Notes: generated from the letters alone by a model not told the origin. A stretch of DNA of 64,000 nt from Ahaetulla prasina (GCF_028640845.1 NC_080539.1:196704698-196768697); one strand, 5' to 3'. Positions 13,501-25,372 are shown, counted from the first letter of the stretch. Numbers and translations: made by a program.

Positions 13501-14849
13501 CATTTAGGAATGTAACATTTTATTTTTATACAGTGCAGTATCTAACTTCTCAACTGAGCTGAACAATCTTCACAGCAAAAGTGAAAAGAAAGGGCAAAAA
13601 ATGGTTAAAACACAAAATATATAACTAATGAATAATTTTCCATTGAGTGAAAGAATCAAACTTTGATACAAAATACACCCATGCATGTCACAAGATAGAA
13701 ATATAGCACTATTTTCCTACTTTAACATTATAAGGTATTTTATACAAATTGATGCACAGCAAAATCGTTGTATGTTGATAATATTCAATTCCCTGTGTAG
13801 CTGCAAGCTAAAACTAATAGGGCTTTCGTTCTTTTGAATATTGTTTCCTTTCTGTAGGTAGGAAGACTTTTTACAAAGCCCAAATAGGCTTTGTATACGT
13901 ATGTTTATGGAAGAGGGTAAGTAACATTAATATAAATAATAAAATAATAAAATGTTAGGTTTTTTAAAAAAGTATTTGTCTCTTGTTATGCTTGGGAAAA
14001 ATTCATTTTTCATGCAGCTGGAGAAAAGCACTGATGCTCACGTGATTGGTTAATGCATTTTAGTGCATAATGTGGCAATTATTGCCTATACAACTGTCCT
14101 ATTGTGCATGAATAGGAAGTGGCATCATCCTTACAATAAATTGTACGGTAATTAGCTATTTCCCCTCATTTCCTTTCTGAACTCCAATAACACTCAGCTA
14201 TATCATCTGTCTTGTTTATTTGCAGAAGTAAGATCAAACCATCTGTACTGCCACTGTTCTAAATTGGATGGACTATAATTTTCAGATCTGTAAAGCAAAG
14301 GCTAAAAGTTCAACCCTTGGAATTGTTCACCGAGGGTCAGATTGTATTGAATTTAGGTGCCTTAAGAGATTGCATGCATAAAGATAACTGAACCACCACG
14401 ATCACCAACACCTCTATGGGGGAGAGAGAGAAAATTATCATAACCCAGTAATTTAGGGCTTGCTAACAAAATCAAGCCTTCTCATCTCCCAGTCAGACAG
14501 AAAGGAAAGCTTTGGCCACCTGCTCCTTTTGCATCCTTACCACAGGCGCTCTCAGGTCAGTGGCGTCTGAACTTCAGCTATAATGACATCTCCCAAATAG
14601 GGATCATCTATTATTTACATAATTATTTCTCCCAAGAAGCTGCAGTTGCCAAGAATGCATAATTAACCGACATCTTTTCCTACAGTTTCAGCTCATTCCC
14701 CTTTAGTTAATGCTTTTTATCAGACTGGCTAATTTAGTTATTAGACCAATTCTCCTTTTCCAACTATGCATAGCTAGTAAATTAACCAGAAGACAATATC
14801 TTAACAGGTTTAAATCTGAAAAAGAGTAAAATAAAATATGGAGATGGCA

Positions 14850-14999
14850 AGGGACCGCCCTCTGCTGCCCTGGACCCAGCTACACCCACCTAGTTGGCTG
14901 CGATGACCAGGCCATGCCCACCCTATGCCCACCCTGGCCCACCAAGAGCAAACAAAATCCCAACATGGCCCACGACGGGATTGAGTTTGATACCCCTCG
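14850..14999 (-). mobile_element. hAT-like MITE fragment (caggggtgtcaaa family)
   Basis: The right end (ttgagtttgatacccctcg) is an inverted copy of the family terminus. The interior, 'ggcccaccaagagcaaac...aatcccaacatggcccacgac', matches the copy at 40994-41125 in reverse. The left end is not recognisable, so no TSD is given. Confidence 0.6.
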
Positions 15000-16268
15000 T
15001 CTAACTGTTTCTCACCCTTCTGAGGAATATTTTAAATGGATCCATTTAATTTAATTTCAATTTTGCTTTTAAAATGTAGATTAGATTTAAATTCTGTTTT
15101 CAGTAATGCTTCTGTTTTAAATGAATTATAAGAAAAGTGAGCCCAAATATGTCAAATAAGTATATAAATGAAACACATGAACTGCTTTTCTTTTACACCC
15201 AAGTTTGTCATCCAGCTGGTATTTCTGGACAGGAAATATACTGCTTAAATGCTTTTTTTATTTTGGACTCAAAGGAATTTAGAATAGAAGGAACAATTAC
15301 GAAGAAATATTTGATTTACTGAGGATGCAGGCTGGCTTTTACTACCTCCAAGAGTCACTGATCCATCTCTTAGCTGCACTTTATGTGTCATACAAGCACC
15401 AGCATTTCTGCACCAAGAGTTCTTGGAAACCTACAAATCAGGCAAGATTGAATGCCTAATTATGACCAAAATGAATAATAATCTCAATCTACATGTTAAA
15501 AATAAGAGACAGGTGACTGAATTTTCTTCCAGACTGGAAAGATTAATTGAGGAGAAGAACTAGGCAAACCTTTCTCATGCATATTTTATTTTGTTATGTT
15601 TAATAATGAAAAAAAAATCATTTCAAATTTGCATCTGCAGGGACCTAGACTGGTAACATATTTTATCAACTAAGCATGGGTTTGTCAAATACTCAGGAAT
15701 GAGGAAAGCATTATCCCTTGGCAAGTATTTTACTACATAGTTGCACAGTTGCATATGTGAAGCAAAGTCATGTGTCGATACTTCTGGGTACCACCACATT
15801 TGAAGGTTACAGTCCCCTAATTTCTAGATCAAAAGTAGTTTCGTCAGGAAAGAAGAGACAAACTCACCATGATGTGAGTGGATAGTGCCATTCAGTTGGG
15901 ATAACTGCATTGAACTATGTTTTCCTTGATGATCAAATATTAAATTCAGATTTTTCTCACTATATTTGCTAACAGAACAAAATTAGATTGAAAACAGATG
16001 TTTTCTTACAATATTCAGCAGTACAAAATCCACCTACCATCTCCATAAACCCCACTCTAGTTAAATAAAATTAATTAAAAACAGAATTTAATTAGATATA
16101 TCAAGTTTTAATTGCAAGCTCATTAATTGCAGCAAAAAAACCTAAGCAAATGGAGACGAGGATCTAATAAAGAAAAAAAGCAACAGCTTGACAGTAGTGC
16201 TACATTTAAAAACAAGAATGTGTCTTGCACATAACTAGCAACTGGCTTGCCTTTAGTATGGTTTAAAT

Positions 16269-16883
16269 CAGGGGTGTCAAACTCAATTTCATTGAAGACC
16301 ACATCAGGGTTGTGTTTGACCTTGGTGGCGGGTAGGCGTGGCCAGCTCGATGTCACTCATGTCGGAGGCACCTGTGGTGGCCAAGTGCGAAGGCAGGACT
16401 TTCCTGAGATCCTTCACTTTCATTATACTTTCCTTCCTTCCTTCCTTCCTTCCTTCCTTCCTTCCTTCCTTCCTTCCTTCCTTCCTTTTCCTTCCCTCTT
16501 CATTCTCATTTCTTCTTCTTTCCCCTCTTTCCTTATTTTTCCTTCCTTGCTCTCTTTCCCATCTTTCCTTTTTTTTATTATTTCCTCTTTCCCTTTCTCC
16601 GTTCCTGCCCCTTCTTGCATACTCAAATGCAAAAGGGGAAAAATTTCTCCTTTTGTTTTGTTGTTAGTTTGTTTTGCTAGCCTCTTGCCAGCAAAAAAGG
16701 AGCTGGGGGGGGCGTGTGCCTCCCTAGGCCCCATGTTTGGCCGTGATAGCCTCCTGCAGCCCTCTGCCAGTGTGTTCCCCCGAGCTCTATTTTCACTGGC
16801 AGAGGCACTGTGGGCCGGTCCCTGTTTCCAGAGAGGCCCTGTGGGCCAGTTGGGGCCCATAGGCCTTGAGTTTGACTCAACTG
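16269..16883. mobile_element. hAT-like MITE with internal (TTCC)n microsatellite
   Basis: Termini caggggtgtcaaactcaa and ttgagtttgactcaactg are inverted repeats. The flanks are an exact 8-bp duplication, gtttaaat (16261-16268 and 16884-16891). The interior holds a TTCC array (about 16430-16487) running into imperfect CT-rich sequence to about 16610. Open frames of 221, 145 and 109 aa here are translations of that array and MITE, not genes. Confidence 0.88.
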
Positions 16884-17059
16884 GTTTAAATCATGGGAGA
16901 GAAAACATTTAAAAGTAGGCATTCTCTCACTTTACCAGCCCACTAGAAAAATGCTGGTGGGCAAATACTTGATTGTATTCCCTTTATTCCATCCTATTCC
17001 TCACCTGAAAAAATCATAGTACCAAAGAAATAATTCTGAAAGGTTTGCTGACTGCTCCA

Positions 17060-17455
17060 AATCACAGTTGTAATCTTGGGTTTACAATTATAATGGAGCC
17101 TGCCCATTGCAGTCATAAGTCGTGACAGTCATAAAGTAGGTCAGCCATGTGACTGGCCCGATTTTGAGATCATTTTTGTGCAGGCATTAAGTGGCTACTA
17201 TAGTTGTTAAGCAAATGCCATAGTTGTTAAGGGAAGAAATTATTTGCTATGAGCTGGTTTTGTAGAAAACAGAAAAATACTGGTTTTTGGTGACTGTAGG
17301 ATACTGCAAATGGCTGTAAATGAGAGCTAGCTGACCTGACCTGAGGTCACATGAAAATGGGGGGGGGGACAGTCAGAACTTCGGGAGCAGGTTGTAAGTA
17401 ACCCTAAGTTTTGAACAGTTGCTAAGTAATTGGTTGTATGTCGAAATTATCTGTA
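17060..17455. repeat. Interspersed palindromic repeat ('cataagtcgtga' family)
   Basis: It contains 'cataagtcgtgacagtcataa', several 'gttgttaagcgaat'-like blocks and an end reading 'tggttgtatgtcgaa'. The same family occurs at 32865-33178 and 33540-34405. In the copy at 32865 the two ends are approximate inverted repeats (tacagatagttcttaactta), suggesting a non-autonomous DNA transposon. I cannot name the superfamily. Confidence 0.6.
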
Positions 17456-18865
17456 TTTCACAAGCTTTTAACAATTTTTTATCTAACAAAACATAACATA
17501 AAAAATAAGCAAAAAATAAGCCTCATTAGAGTTTTATCATAGTTTTTTAATTAAAAAAAGTATATACAGGTGAAGCTATGCAACTTTTGTTGTATATTAG
17601 ATGACCAAAGTGATGTAATGTCAGGAAGGACCCAACTTCAACTCCACCCCCAGCAATGGAAGCTCAAGGATTTGGGCCATTTATCATTCTTTTAGTATGA
17701 GATATTTAGATTACAAGTCAATTTGACTGTTCATTGTTGATGTATTAGAAAAGCAGTTGTTTTATTGGAAAATAAATATATATTCTATATCTAAATGATA
17801 AGATGATTCTATTCTTCAAGAAAGATTTTTGTTTGCAAGATAAATATTTGCATATAAAATTCAAGGAATTTTACATATCTTTGTAAACGGTTTTGAAAAC
17901 CTAAAAGATCGTTTGACTACTCTGAATTGTCTATCATTTCCTTCTTTAGTATTTATCTTTAGACATATTCAGCAGAAAAGTAAAGATATACACTTAGCTC
18001 TGTCATTTAAATTGTGGAAGAAAATTGCTTTTTTTTCTTTATCTTCATATTTGAAGATTGAATTGAAGCATCTTCTCTGAAAGCTTTGCTTATAGGAAAC
18101 AGTGCCTATACAATGTATAGTTAATAGAAAGGCACAGTTGGCAATGGAACCAACAGACCATAAGCTACCATACAGGAATGTATTCGTGTAACAATTATAT
18201 AGTAAACAGTCACCCATTTTCATCAGAATATGAACCAAATAGAGTTATTTCTATTCTGCAATTTGAACAATTTTAGGTATCGTGGAAAACCTTGTTGTCC
18301 ATATCATTTCTGTAACATGTCTGCCAGAAGTAGAAACTGTCTACACATTCTGTAAACTCAAACCCACGAGCTGTATTTTCACCTCTGTTTCATCTTCACA
18401 TTAACATATTCTCTGCATTAGGACGATTTCCAATTGACACTGAAGGCACCAAACTCTGAGGTTAGCAATAGGTATAACGTGCTCAATTGCAAGACAGATG
18501 CTGACGGGCTACAAAATACAAGGCCAAGTTGAAATACCCACTTGTGCAGTAACTGTGCACAAAAGATCTGTCACCTTTCTTCAGAGAAAGCAATTTCAGA
18601 TGAAATTGTTATATGCTGTGCCAAGAGTGTGGAAATTATTTTCTACCACAGTTCAATACATTTTGCACAGCTCTGACTGATAGCAAGGCACAATGTTGAC
18701 ACCAATAATGTGTCTTTAAAAGTGAGCTGAGCAGATGTTGTTGTTACTCTTATTATACCAATAACAATGTGAAATCACAGCTGCCAGTTCTTTAGGTGGT
18801 ATTGGCCTTCATACATATCAAGTCCTTCAAAAGAACCTATTATGATGTAATGTATTGGACTATTG

Positions 18866-18960
18866 TAGAATAGAATAGAATAGAATAGAATAGAATAGAA
18901 TAGAATAGAATAGAATAGAATAGAATAGAATAGAATAGAATAGAATAGAATAGAATAGAA
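18866..18960. repeat. (AATAG)n microsatellite, about 19 units
   Basis: There are 95 bases of uninterrupted tagaa pentamers directly abutting the 3' end of the LINE that follows. On the LINE's own strand this is a (TTCTA)n tail. The ORFs at 18775-19071 are translations of this array. Confidence 0.97.
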
Positions 18961-19655
18961 TTTTTTATTGGCCAAGTGTGATTGGACACACAAGGAATTT
19001 GTCTTTGTGCATATGCTCTCAGTGTACATAAAAGAAAAGATACGTTCATCAAGAATCATAAGGTACAACACTTAATGATAGCCATAGGCTACAAATAAGC
19101 GATCAGGAAACAATAGCAATATAAATCGTAAGGATACAAGCAACAAAGTTACAGTCACAGTCATAAGTGGAAGGAGATCGGTGTTGGGAACCAGAGGTGG
19201 GTTTCAGCAGGTTCTGACCAGTTCTGGAGTACCAGTAGTGGAAATTTTGAGTAGTTCGGAGAACCGGTAGTAAAAATTCTGACTGGCCCCGCCCCCATCT
19301 ATTCTCTGCCTCCCAATTCCCAGTTGATCGGGAGGAAATGGGGATTTTGCAGTAACCTTCCCCTGCAGTGGGGTGGGAGTGGAGATTTTACAGTATCCTT
19401 CCCCTGCCACACCCACATAATCAGTAATAAAAAAGTTTGAAACCCACCACTGATGGGAACAATGAGAAGATTAATAGTAGTGCAGACTTAGTAAATAGTT
19501 TGACAGTGTTGAGGGAATTATTTGTTTAGCAGAGTGATGGCCTTCGGGAAAAAACTGTTCTTGTGTCTAGTTGTTCTGGTGTGCAGTACTCTATAGCGTC
19601 GTTTTGAGGGTAGGAGTTGAAACAATTTATGTCCAGGATGTGAGGGGTCTGTATG
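18961..19655 (-). mobile_element. Snake1-type CR1 LINE 3' fragment, split by a hAT MITE
   Basis: On the minus strand this is a LINE tail: the peptide PSHPGHKLFQLLPSKRRYR followed by TRTTRHKNSFFPKAI is the C-terminus of a CR1/Rex1-type ORF2. The 3' UTR runs to 18961, where the pentamer array starts. The body is interrupted by the hAT at 19192-19452. Conservation of the ORF end suggests a fairly young insertion. The name 'Snake1' is from memory of snake repeat literature. Confidence 0.8.
19192..19452. mobile_element. hAT-like MITE nested in the CR1 LINE
   Basis: Termini cagaggtgggtttcagcagg and gtttgaaacccaccactg are inverted repeats. The flanks ttgggaac (19184-19191) and atgggaac (19453-19460) form an 8-bp TSD with one change. 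The interior has 'gagaaccggtagtaaaaattc' and 'cagtaaccttcccctg' shared with 19926-20272. Non-coding. Confidence 0.87.
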
Positions 19656-19659
19656 CCTA

Positions 19660-20560
19660 GATCCAAGCATTGTTGCCTTTTGCGATTGACTAACAGAAAT
19701 TTTGTCAGTGCATAGATTTTCTAAGTGCTGCCCAAGAGTTTTTGGTATGGGACCTAATGTACTGATAGCCAGTGGGATTACCAAGGTCAGTTTATGCCAT
19801 AATGTTTTAATTTTGATTTTTAGATCTTGATATCTTGTTACGTTCTCTAATTATTTTTCTCTATTTTACTATCCCCTGGTTTTGCCACACCAATTATCCA
19901 TGCTTTTTTCTGTTCAACCCCACATCAGAGGAGGGCTTCAGCAGGTTCTCACCAGTTCTGGAGAACCGGTAGAGGAAATTTTGAGTAGTTCAGAGAACCG
20001 GTAGTAAAAAATTCTGACTGGCCCTGCCCCTATCTATTCTCTGCCTCCCAAGTCCCAGCTGATCAGGAGGAAATGGGGATTTTGCAGTAACCTTCCCCTG
20101 GATTGGGGAGTATATAGAGATTTTACAGTATCCTTCCCCTGAAGTGGGGTGGGAATGGAGATTTTACAGTATCCTTCCCCTGCCATGCCCAAGCCATACC
20201 CACCAAGCCATGCCACTCCCACCAAGCCACTCCCACAGAATTGGTAGTAAAAAAATTTGAAACCCACCACTGCCCCACATAGTATATTATGAGCCAAGAC
20301 TTCATCAAGTGTATTTGGAAATCCCACAATATTTTAACTTGCTCATTTTCAGCTACCTTTTCAACGATATGTTCCCACCAATTTTTCATTACTGGCAAAT
20401 ATTTTTATGGATTGTTCCAGTGAATCATTTTGGTGACTGTGTTATGTTGTTGTTTATACATTTTTCGTGCAATCTTCTTGCACAAGCTGACTATATCATC
20501 TACTGTTATTTGCACAATCAGCACTTTGAAACATTTGATCATTTTTCAATTTTGGCCTAA
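19660..20560 (-). mobile_element. Second LINE relic (R2/R4-like ORF end), split by a hAT MITE
   Basis: The minus strand reads VIPLAISTLGPIPKTLGQHL, then SVSQSQKATMLG. Further upstream, beyond the hAT, it reads MKNWWEHIVEKVAENEQVKI, then LWDFQI. This matches the conserved region after the reverse transcriptase in a non-LTR clade I associate with R2/R4-like elements; the clade name is uncertain. Its 3' part adjoins the CR1 fragment, so the two old elements are juxtaposed. Broken by stops and frameshifts. Confidence 0.6.
19926..20272. mobile_element. hAT-like MITE nested in the second LINE
   Basis: Termini cagaggagggcttcagcagg and gaaacccaccactg; exact 8-bp TSD ccccacat (19918-19925 and 20273-20280). 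It shares its interior with 19192-19452, plus an extra partly duplicated 'gattttacagtatccttcccctg' segment, so it is a longer variant of the same family. Confidence 0.88.
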
Positions 20561-21067
20561 TTGAATTAGTTTAAATAGACTGCTCTTGAAAGACAAATTC
20601 AAGGCTTTATTTTCTCTTTTTAATATTACAGTTGTAAGTTATTGTTAGGTTGTATTTTTATCTACTTAACCCTCTATCTCTTCTAGAAATTGACCATGTA
20701 ATATTTTTCCTTGCCAAAATCTCCTTTAATAGTTGTTCAGTGAAATCTGAATTTGGAAAATTCTTTTCTACAATTCAAACATTTACCTGAATGGCCTCAC
20801 TTTGTTGCTTCTAATTTGTAATAGCAAGCCATAATGGCATGATTCTCACACACAACATACCTTTGTCTTATCTGTGTTTGTGCTTCTAGTAATCCTAGAG
20901 GGTTAGGGGCTGGCTGCCCAGCCAGGCTCCTGAGTCTCATTTCTCACTTGTTGCCAAATGCTCAGGACTCAGGACTAACATTTGACATAGTCCTTGTTGA
21001 CCTAGGCAACAAATTATCTGATATGTGATTCTTTTTCTGTATTCCACTATAGTAAATGGGTTAATAG

Positions 21068-22416
21068 CAGGGGTGAAATCTAAAAATTTTCCCTACCGGT
21101 TCTGTGGGCGTGGCTTAATTGGTGGGCGTGGCTTGGTGCTCAGATGACTGGGTGGGCGTGGCCAATAATACATAATAACAATAATAAACAAAGTATAAAA
21201 AAACAATTTGTTGTTATTAGTTGCGAAGTCGTGTCCGACCCATCGCGACCCCATGGACAACATTCCTCCAGGCCTTCCTGTCCTCTACCATCCTCTGGAG
21301 TCCATTTAAACTCATGCCTACTGCTTCAGTGACTCCATCGAGCCACCTTGTTCTCTGTTGTCCCGTTCTTCTTTTGCCCTCAATCGTTCCCAGCATTAGG
21401 CTCTTCTCCAGTGAGTCCTTCCTTCTCATTAGGTGGCCAAAGTATTTCAGTTTCATCTTCAGGATCTGGCCTTCTAAAGAGCAGTCAGAGTTGATCTCCT
21501 CTGGAACTGACTTGTTTGTTCGCCTTGCAGTCCAAGGGACTCGCAGGAGTCTTCTCCAGCACCAGAGTTCAAAGGCCTCAATTCTTTGGCGCTCAGCCAA
21601 AAACAATAAGAGGTACCAAAAACCAACTTTCACACTTTACACACACACAACACAACACAACTGACTCACATGCAATGCAAAAGCAGCTGCACTTCACACT
21701 TCACACAGTCACAAAAAGCTCAAAAACCAACTTTCACACTTTACACACACACACACACAAAATACCACATACAGCTTTCTGAGATTTTGTGTGTTTGTGT
21801 AGTTAGAGTGAAACACTACAGAAGCACACCAAATCTCAGAAAGCTGCACAAATATTTTATTTTATTATTTTATTTTATTTTATTTTATTGTGGACTTCAA
21901 TTCCCAGAGTTCCCAGACAACATTAATCACTCAGTGGTGAAATAGATTAGCTAAGTTTAGATTAGTTCAGTCTGGTGCTAAAAGCGAAATTGGGGCTTTC
22001 CGGCTGTGAGAAAAGCCATGAGGTCAATCAGTAATCAGGTTAAGTGTCTTAGACTCTTTTAAAAGGAGTTTTTCTACATGTTTTCTACATAAAACATATT
22101 TTTTAAGGTTCTGCTGATAAAGAACTCAGGTGAGATCCCCAGAGTAGCCTTTAATTATTTTTTTTTAAAGTTTAGAGGCTGCAGATCTCAGCTGAGGGGC
22201 GGGATCCTCAAAGGTTTTTTTGTACTTTTAAAGGCAGGTTTCGAATGAAGCAAAACCTTCTTTTAAAAGTAAAAAAAAACACCCTCTGCTGATGGTGCGG
22301 CTCAGCAGAGGCAGGGGGGCGGGGCCAGGGATTTTTGCTACCGGTCCTCCAAACCAGCAGCTGCCATCGCTACCAGATCGTGGGAGCCGGTCCGATCTGG
22401 GAGCATTTCACCTCTG
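21068..22416. mobile_element. Large hAT-like element with an internal BovB insertion
   Basis: Termini caggggtgaaatct and agcatttcacctctg are inverted repeats, flanked by an exact 8-bp TSD gttaatag (21060-21067 and 22417-22424). Near the ends lie 'accggttctgtgggcgtggc' and 'gctaccggtcctccaaacc', related to the element at 36530-37763. No transposase is visible. It also contains CA-rich runs (about 21640-21760) and a short TTTTA array (about 21855-21890). Confidence 0.85.
21207..21598 (-). mobile_element. BovB/RTE LINE 3' end nested in the hAT element
   Basis: The minus strand encodes AERQRIEAFELWCWRRLLRV, KMKLKYFGHLMRRKDSLEKS and RWLDGVTEAVGMSLNGLQRM, the C-terminal part of BovB ORF2. The same frame appears at 50.4 and 52.5 kb. 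It is 5'-truncated and flanked by direct repeats aaaaacaa (21199-21206 and 21599-21606), consistent with target-primed insertion. Confidence 0.88.
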
Positions 22417-22429
22417 GTTAATAGGTTAC

Positions 22430-23160
22430 AATCAGGTTATTAATAGGTTAATAGCTTACAATCAGCCAGCTGTTTAGGATGGATTTGGCATTTTTATCCA
22501 TCTATTAAGTCCTTCCCAAGGACCCAAGATAGGCAAATATGGTTGCTTGATGGTATTAAAGATATTGTTGCAGAATCTAAGCTATTCCAAGTAAAACTGC
22601 CTTTTGCAATTGAGTAATGATGATGTGGTCTCTGTCTATGGTCAAGTAATCATATAAATGTTTTGGGATTGCATCCAAGGCACCTCTTATTACTGGTATT
22701 ATCTTTGCTTTCTTTTGCCACAGTCATTCTAATTCTACTTGCAGGTCTCTACATGTTGTGTCTTTTTTCCCCTCCAGTTCCGTCTTTTCTATTCTGCTGT
22801 CTCCAGGTACTGCAATGTCCACTATCCAGACTTTTTTGTCTTTCTTATTGACAACTGTTAAGTATGGGCTTTTATGTGGTAGATGCTTTTTCTGTTGATG
22901 GGAAATGGCTTCCTGTTTTAATTGTAACCCTAAACGACTAGAAAAAAGCAATCTCTAATAACTTAAATCAATAGTGACAGAGAAACCTGGCATCTTATCC
23001 CAATTTCCTTGTATGCGTGTTATTATTATTAAATTATGGTTGGTCACACAGTCAGCCAGATGTTTAGACTGGAATTGGCATTTTTACCCACCTATTAAGT
23101 TCTTTCCAAGGACCTGGGAGGGCAGATGTTGTTTGATGGTGTTAAATTATTATTATTGTA
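22430..23160 (-). mobile_element. R2/R4-like LINE 3' fragments (two pieces)
   Basis: On the minus strand 22951-22724 reads VNKKDKKVWIVDIAVPGDSR, a conserved post-RT block of the same LINE group as 19660-20560. The 3' UTR sequence 'ttggcatttttacccacctattaag' appears twice, at about 22486-22510 and 23070-23100. There are therefore two partial copies, the second ending in (ATT)n near 23145. Confidence 0.6.
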
Positions 23161-23635
23161 TTAAAGTCTACAGTATATGTCATTATCATATTTGTTTTCT
23201 CCCCATTTCCTAGACAATATTTTAAACTGAAAAGCAAAATATTCTAAGGCATCATAATAAATAAAATATTTGACTTACTTCAGTTTTCAATATTTAGATA
23301 TATATATATAAACAAATATAAAATCTGCATTAACAAGCTAAGGTGCTTTTATCAAGCATTAAGGGTAAAATGCCTTGATCAAAAATTACTATGTAAACCA
23401 AATATTGGGTTCAAACATTGGACCAAATTATAAATCAAGAAAATTATATTATGATTTGGTATAATAATAAAATCTCTACAATTACAGTTTCTAAACAACA
23501 AGTTCTGCAAGGAAAGTTATTTTTCCTCCTAATTTCCTGTCAAATTTGGCCTGTCATAATTCTTTTTCTTCCAAATTAGGTGTATTTAAGAAATAGAACA
23601 AGGGAATATACAGCTATCTTCTCACCACTTCTTAC

Positions 23636-23751
23636 CAAGGTCCATGCTCTTGGAGGCTTTCAGGTTAATTGATTCCGTCTGTTTGGACAGGGTCAAAGAT
23701 CTGAAGTTGATGGGCTGATTTGGCAAAAAAGTCTCTGAATCTGTTGCTATG
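23636..23751 (-). CDS. PARD3B: PARD3B exon with the conserved ESINLKASKSMDL block
   Basis: Minus-strand acceptor ttttcaacag and donor gtaaga bound 116 nt: one base completing a serine codon, 38 codons, and one base carried over. The peptide contains PINFRSLTLSKQTESINLK followed by ASKSMDL, a block shared by PARD3 and PARD3B beyond PDZ3 and the strongest identity marker outside the PDZ exon. The serines in FRSLTLS and KASKSMDL are plausible phosphorylation positions, by analogy only. It lies 1,533 nt after the previous exon and 18.9 kb before the next one. Confidence 0.95.
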
Positions 23752-25284
23752 CTGTTGAAAAGAAAGAAATCATACCAAGTATGTGGGGTGAGGATCAGAT
23801 GTAGTAATTAAACTCTATACAACATAATGCATTTTCTCTCCTTAGCTATTATAAGTCATTCAAGGTATTTTGCATGAGTTATTGCCTACAATAAATCTAA
23901 ATTTACTTTGGGTAACTATCATCCAACCCAAAGGTATTGGTTTTTACCTTTTCAGCCCACTTTATCATTATTTCAGTACTAATAAGGCATATTAAAGTTT
24001 AACAAAGTACATTAATTTAAGTATTAAAAGTGTGCTATCATCTAAATACATTTATCATCAGGTTCTTAATTTGTTTCCAATTAGATAAATCTGCTAGATG
24101 CTCTATAATATGCCCATGCTTATGATTAAAAATGTGAATATGCTGTTAAGAAGCAAAATGCTTTGTAGGGAAATCAAGACCAAACTTAATTATATCTCCT
24201 TTCAATTGAAAAGATCAAAGGCATAGTCCAATGTCATGTAAACATGAGTCTTTTCACAAAATCCCTCTGTATTTAGCTCTGCTTCCAAACTTTGCCAAAA
24301 AAAAAGGTACTTCAAAACTATCTCAGCAGATTTGGAGGGCTAATGAAAAATTGTGATGGGGAAGGATGTCTGAACTCTTTTGATTCTGCTAATTTCCATC
24401 ACTGCGACTATTAGATTCCAGCCCCTTATTTGATTCATGATTGTCTTACACCTAAGTCTAAAATTAAATTTAAAATAATACAGTATTCTGAAAATTGCAT
24501 ATTTCCAAAAATTTGCATACCAAAATTTAACTGAAATTTGTGAATTATATGAATTACATGGACACACATTCTGTCTCAAAGAAACAACACAATTCTCTTC
24601 TGAGGGAAGAAGAAAACTATATAAAAACTGGAGATTTTGAAATACCTTTCTAGTCAGAAAGGCAGACATGCGATAGGGAGAACTCTGGTGAGGACTTGTA
24701 CATGTATATAGGCTTCCCAGACCTTCCACCTTATCTGTGATTTGATTCAATCAGGTTTGCAAAGTAACCAGTTTTTTAACCAGTTTCCAATTCTATTCAG
24801 AATGTTGATAAAGAATCTCCCATCAGAGTGGAAAATAAGATGGGAAAGGGGAAATTGCTCTAAAAAGGGACAGTTCCATTTAATGAAATTGCAAATCCCA
24901 TATGAACATAAAAACACCTTCCCCCATTCCAGTACTCAATAAAATATAAAACTGCAAAATGTCCCCAAATGAAAATGTTTATAAGAAGAAATAATTACTA
25001 GAAGTAAAACCATTAATACAGTAAGCCATTGATTCAATAGATACATTTGCTGGGTTTAAACTTTGAAGATTTAAAATTTTGACAGGCCTCAGTTTCTTCC
25101 TACTCAATGAGTTCAGTGAGTATAAGTAAGAGAAACAAATCATAACAGATTTGGAAGATGAAGAAGGCTAAATATCAGAGCATATGTTATGGTGCAAATG
25201 AACTGTAAAGCAAAACCAGTTTTCACATAATATGAAAGAGATTCATTGCTATCACTAGACATGAAATAGTAAACATTTTCTGAC
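23752..25284 (-). other. PARD3B intron (1.5 kb)
   Basis: This is the shortest intron in the window, between exons 25372-25285 and 23751-23636. No mobile element is recognised; the sequence looks unique and AT-rich. The ORFs at 24340-24942 show no conserved product. Confidence 0.8.
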
Positions 25285-25372
25285 CTATGATTATAATCTG
25301 TAAATAGCTTCTCACTAGGATGTGGAGGCAAAGGGGGTGGGACTTCATTTTCAGCTGTGCCGCTTTCAAACT
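25285..25372 (-). CDS. PARD3B: PARD3B proline-rich linker exon
   Basis: Acceptor aaatttcag and donor gtcaga on the minus strand bound 88 nt. The exon takes two bases to finish the codon begun by the 133-nt exon and leaves two bases for the next. The peptide FESGTAENEVPPPLPP followed by HPSEKLFTDYNH corresponds to the AESEVPPSPTPH ... EDYSH stretch of vertebrate PARD3B (remembered). The proline cluster could be an SH3- or WW-type ligand; that is inference. The donor is weaker than the others (ATAG|gtcaga). The frame continues past it into intron and ends without conserved sequence, while splicing to 23751 restores the PARD3B frame. Confidence 0.9.

Larger units (their letters stand above)
4705..23635 (-). 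other. PARD3B intron (18.9 kb)
   Basis: The intron lies between exons 23751-23636 and 4704-4660. Repeats inside it are listed separately. I see nothing beyond unique AT-rich DNA and short microsatellites in roughly 5415-7440, 7750-8280, 10760-14850, 15000-16260 and 17460-18860. A C-tract lies at 13380-13390. Short ORFs in these stretches have no recognisable product. Confidence 0.8.

Noticed and set aside
16247..16922. Overlapping ORFs of 221, 145 and 109 aa
   Set aside because: They are translations of a (TTCC)n array (poly Phe-Leu-Pro-Ser or Lys-Glu-Gly) within a hAT MITE with an exact TSD; no protein family.
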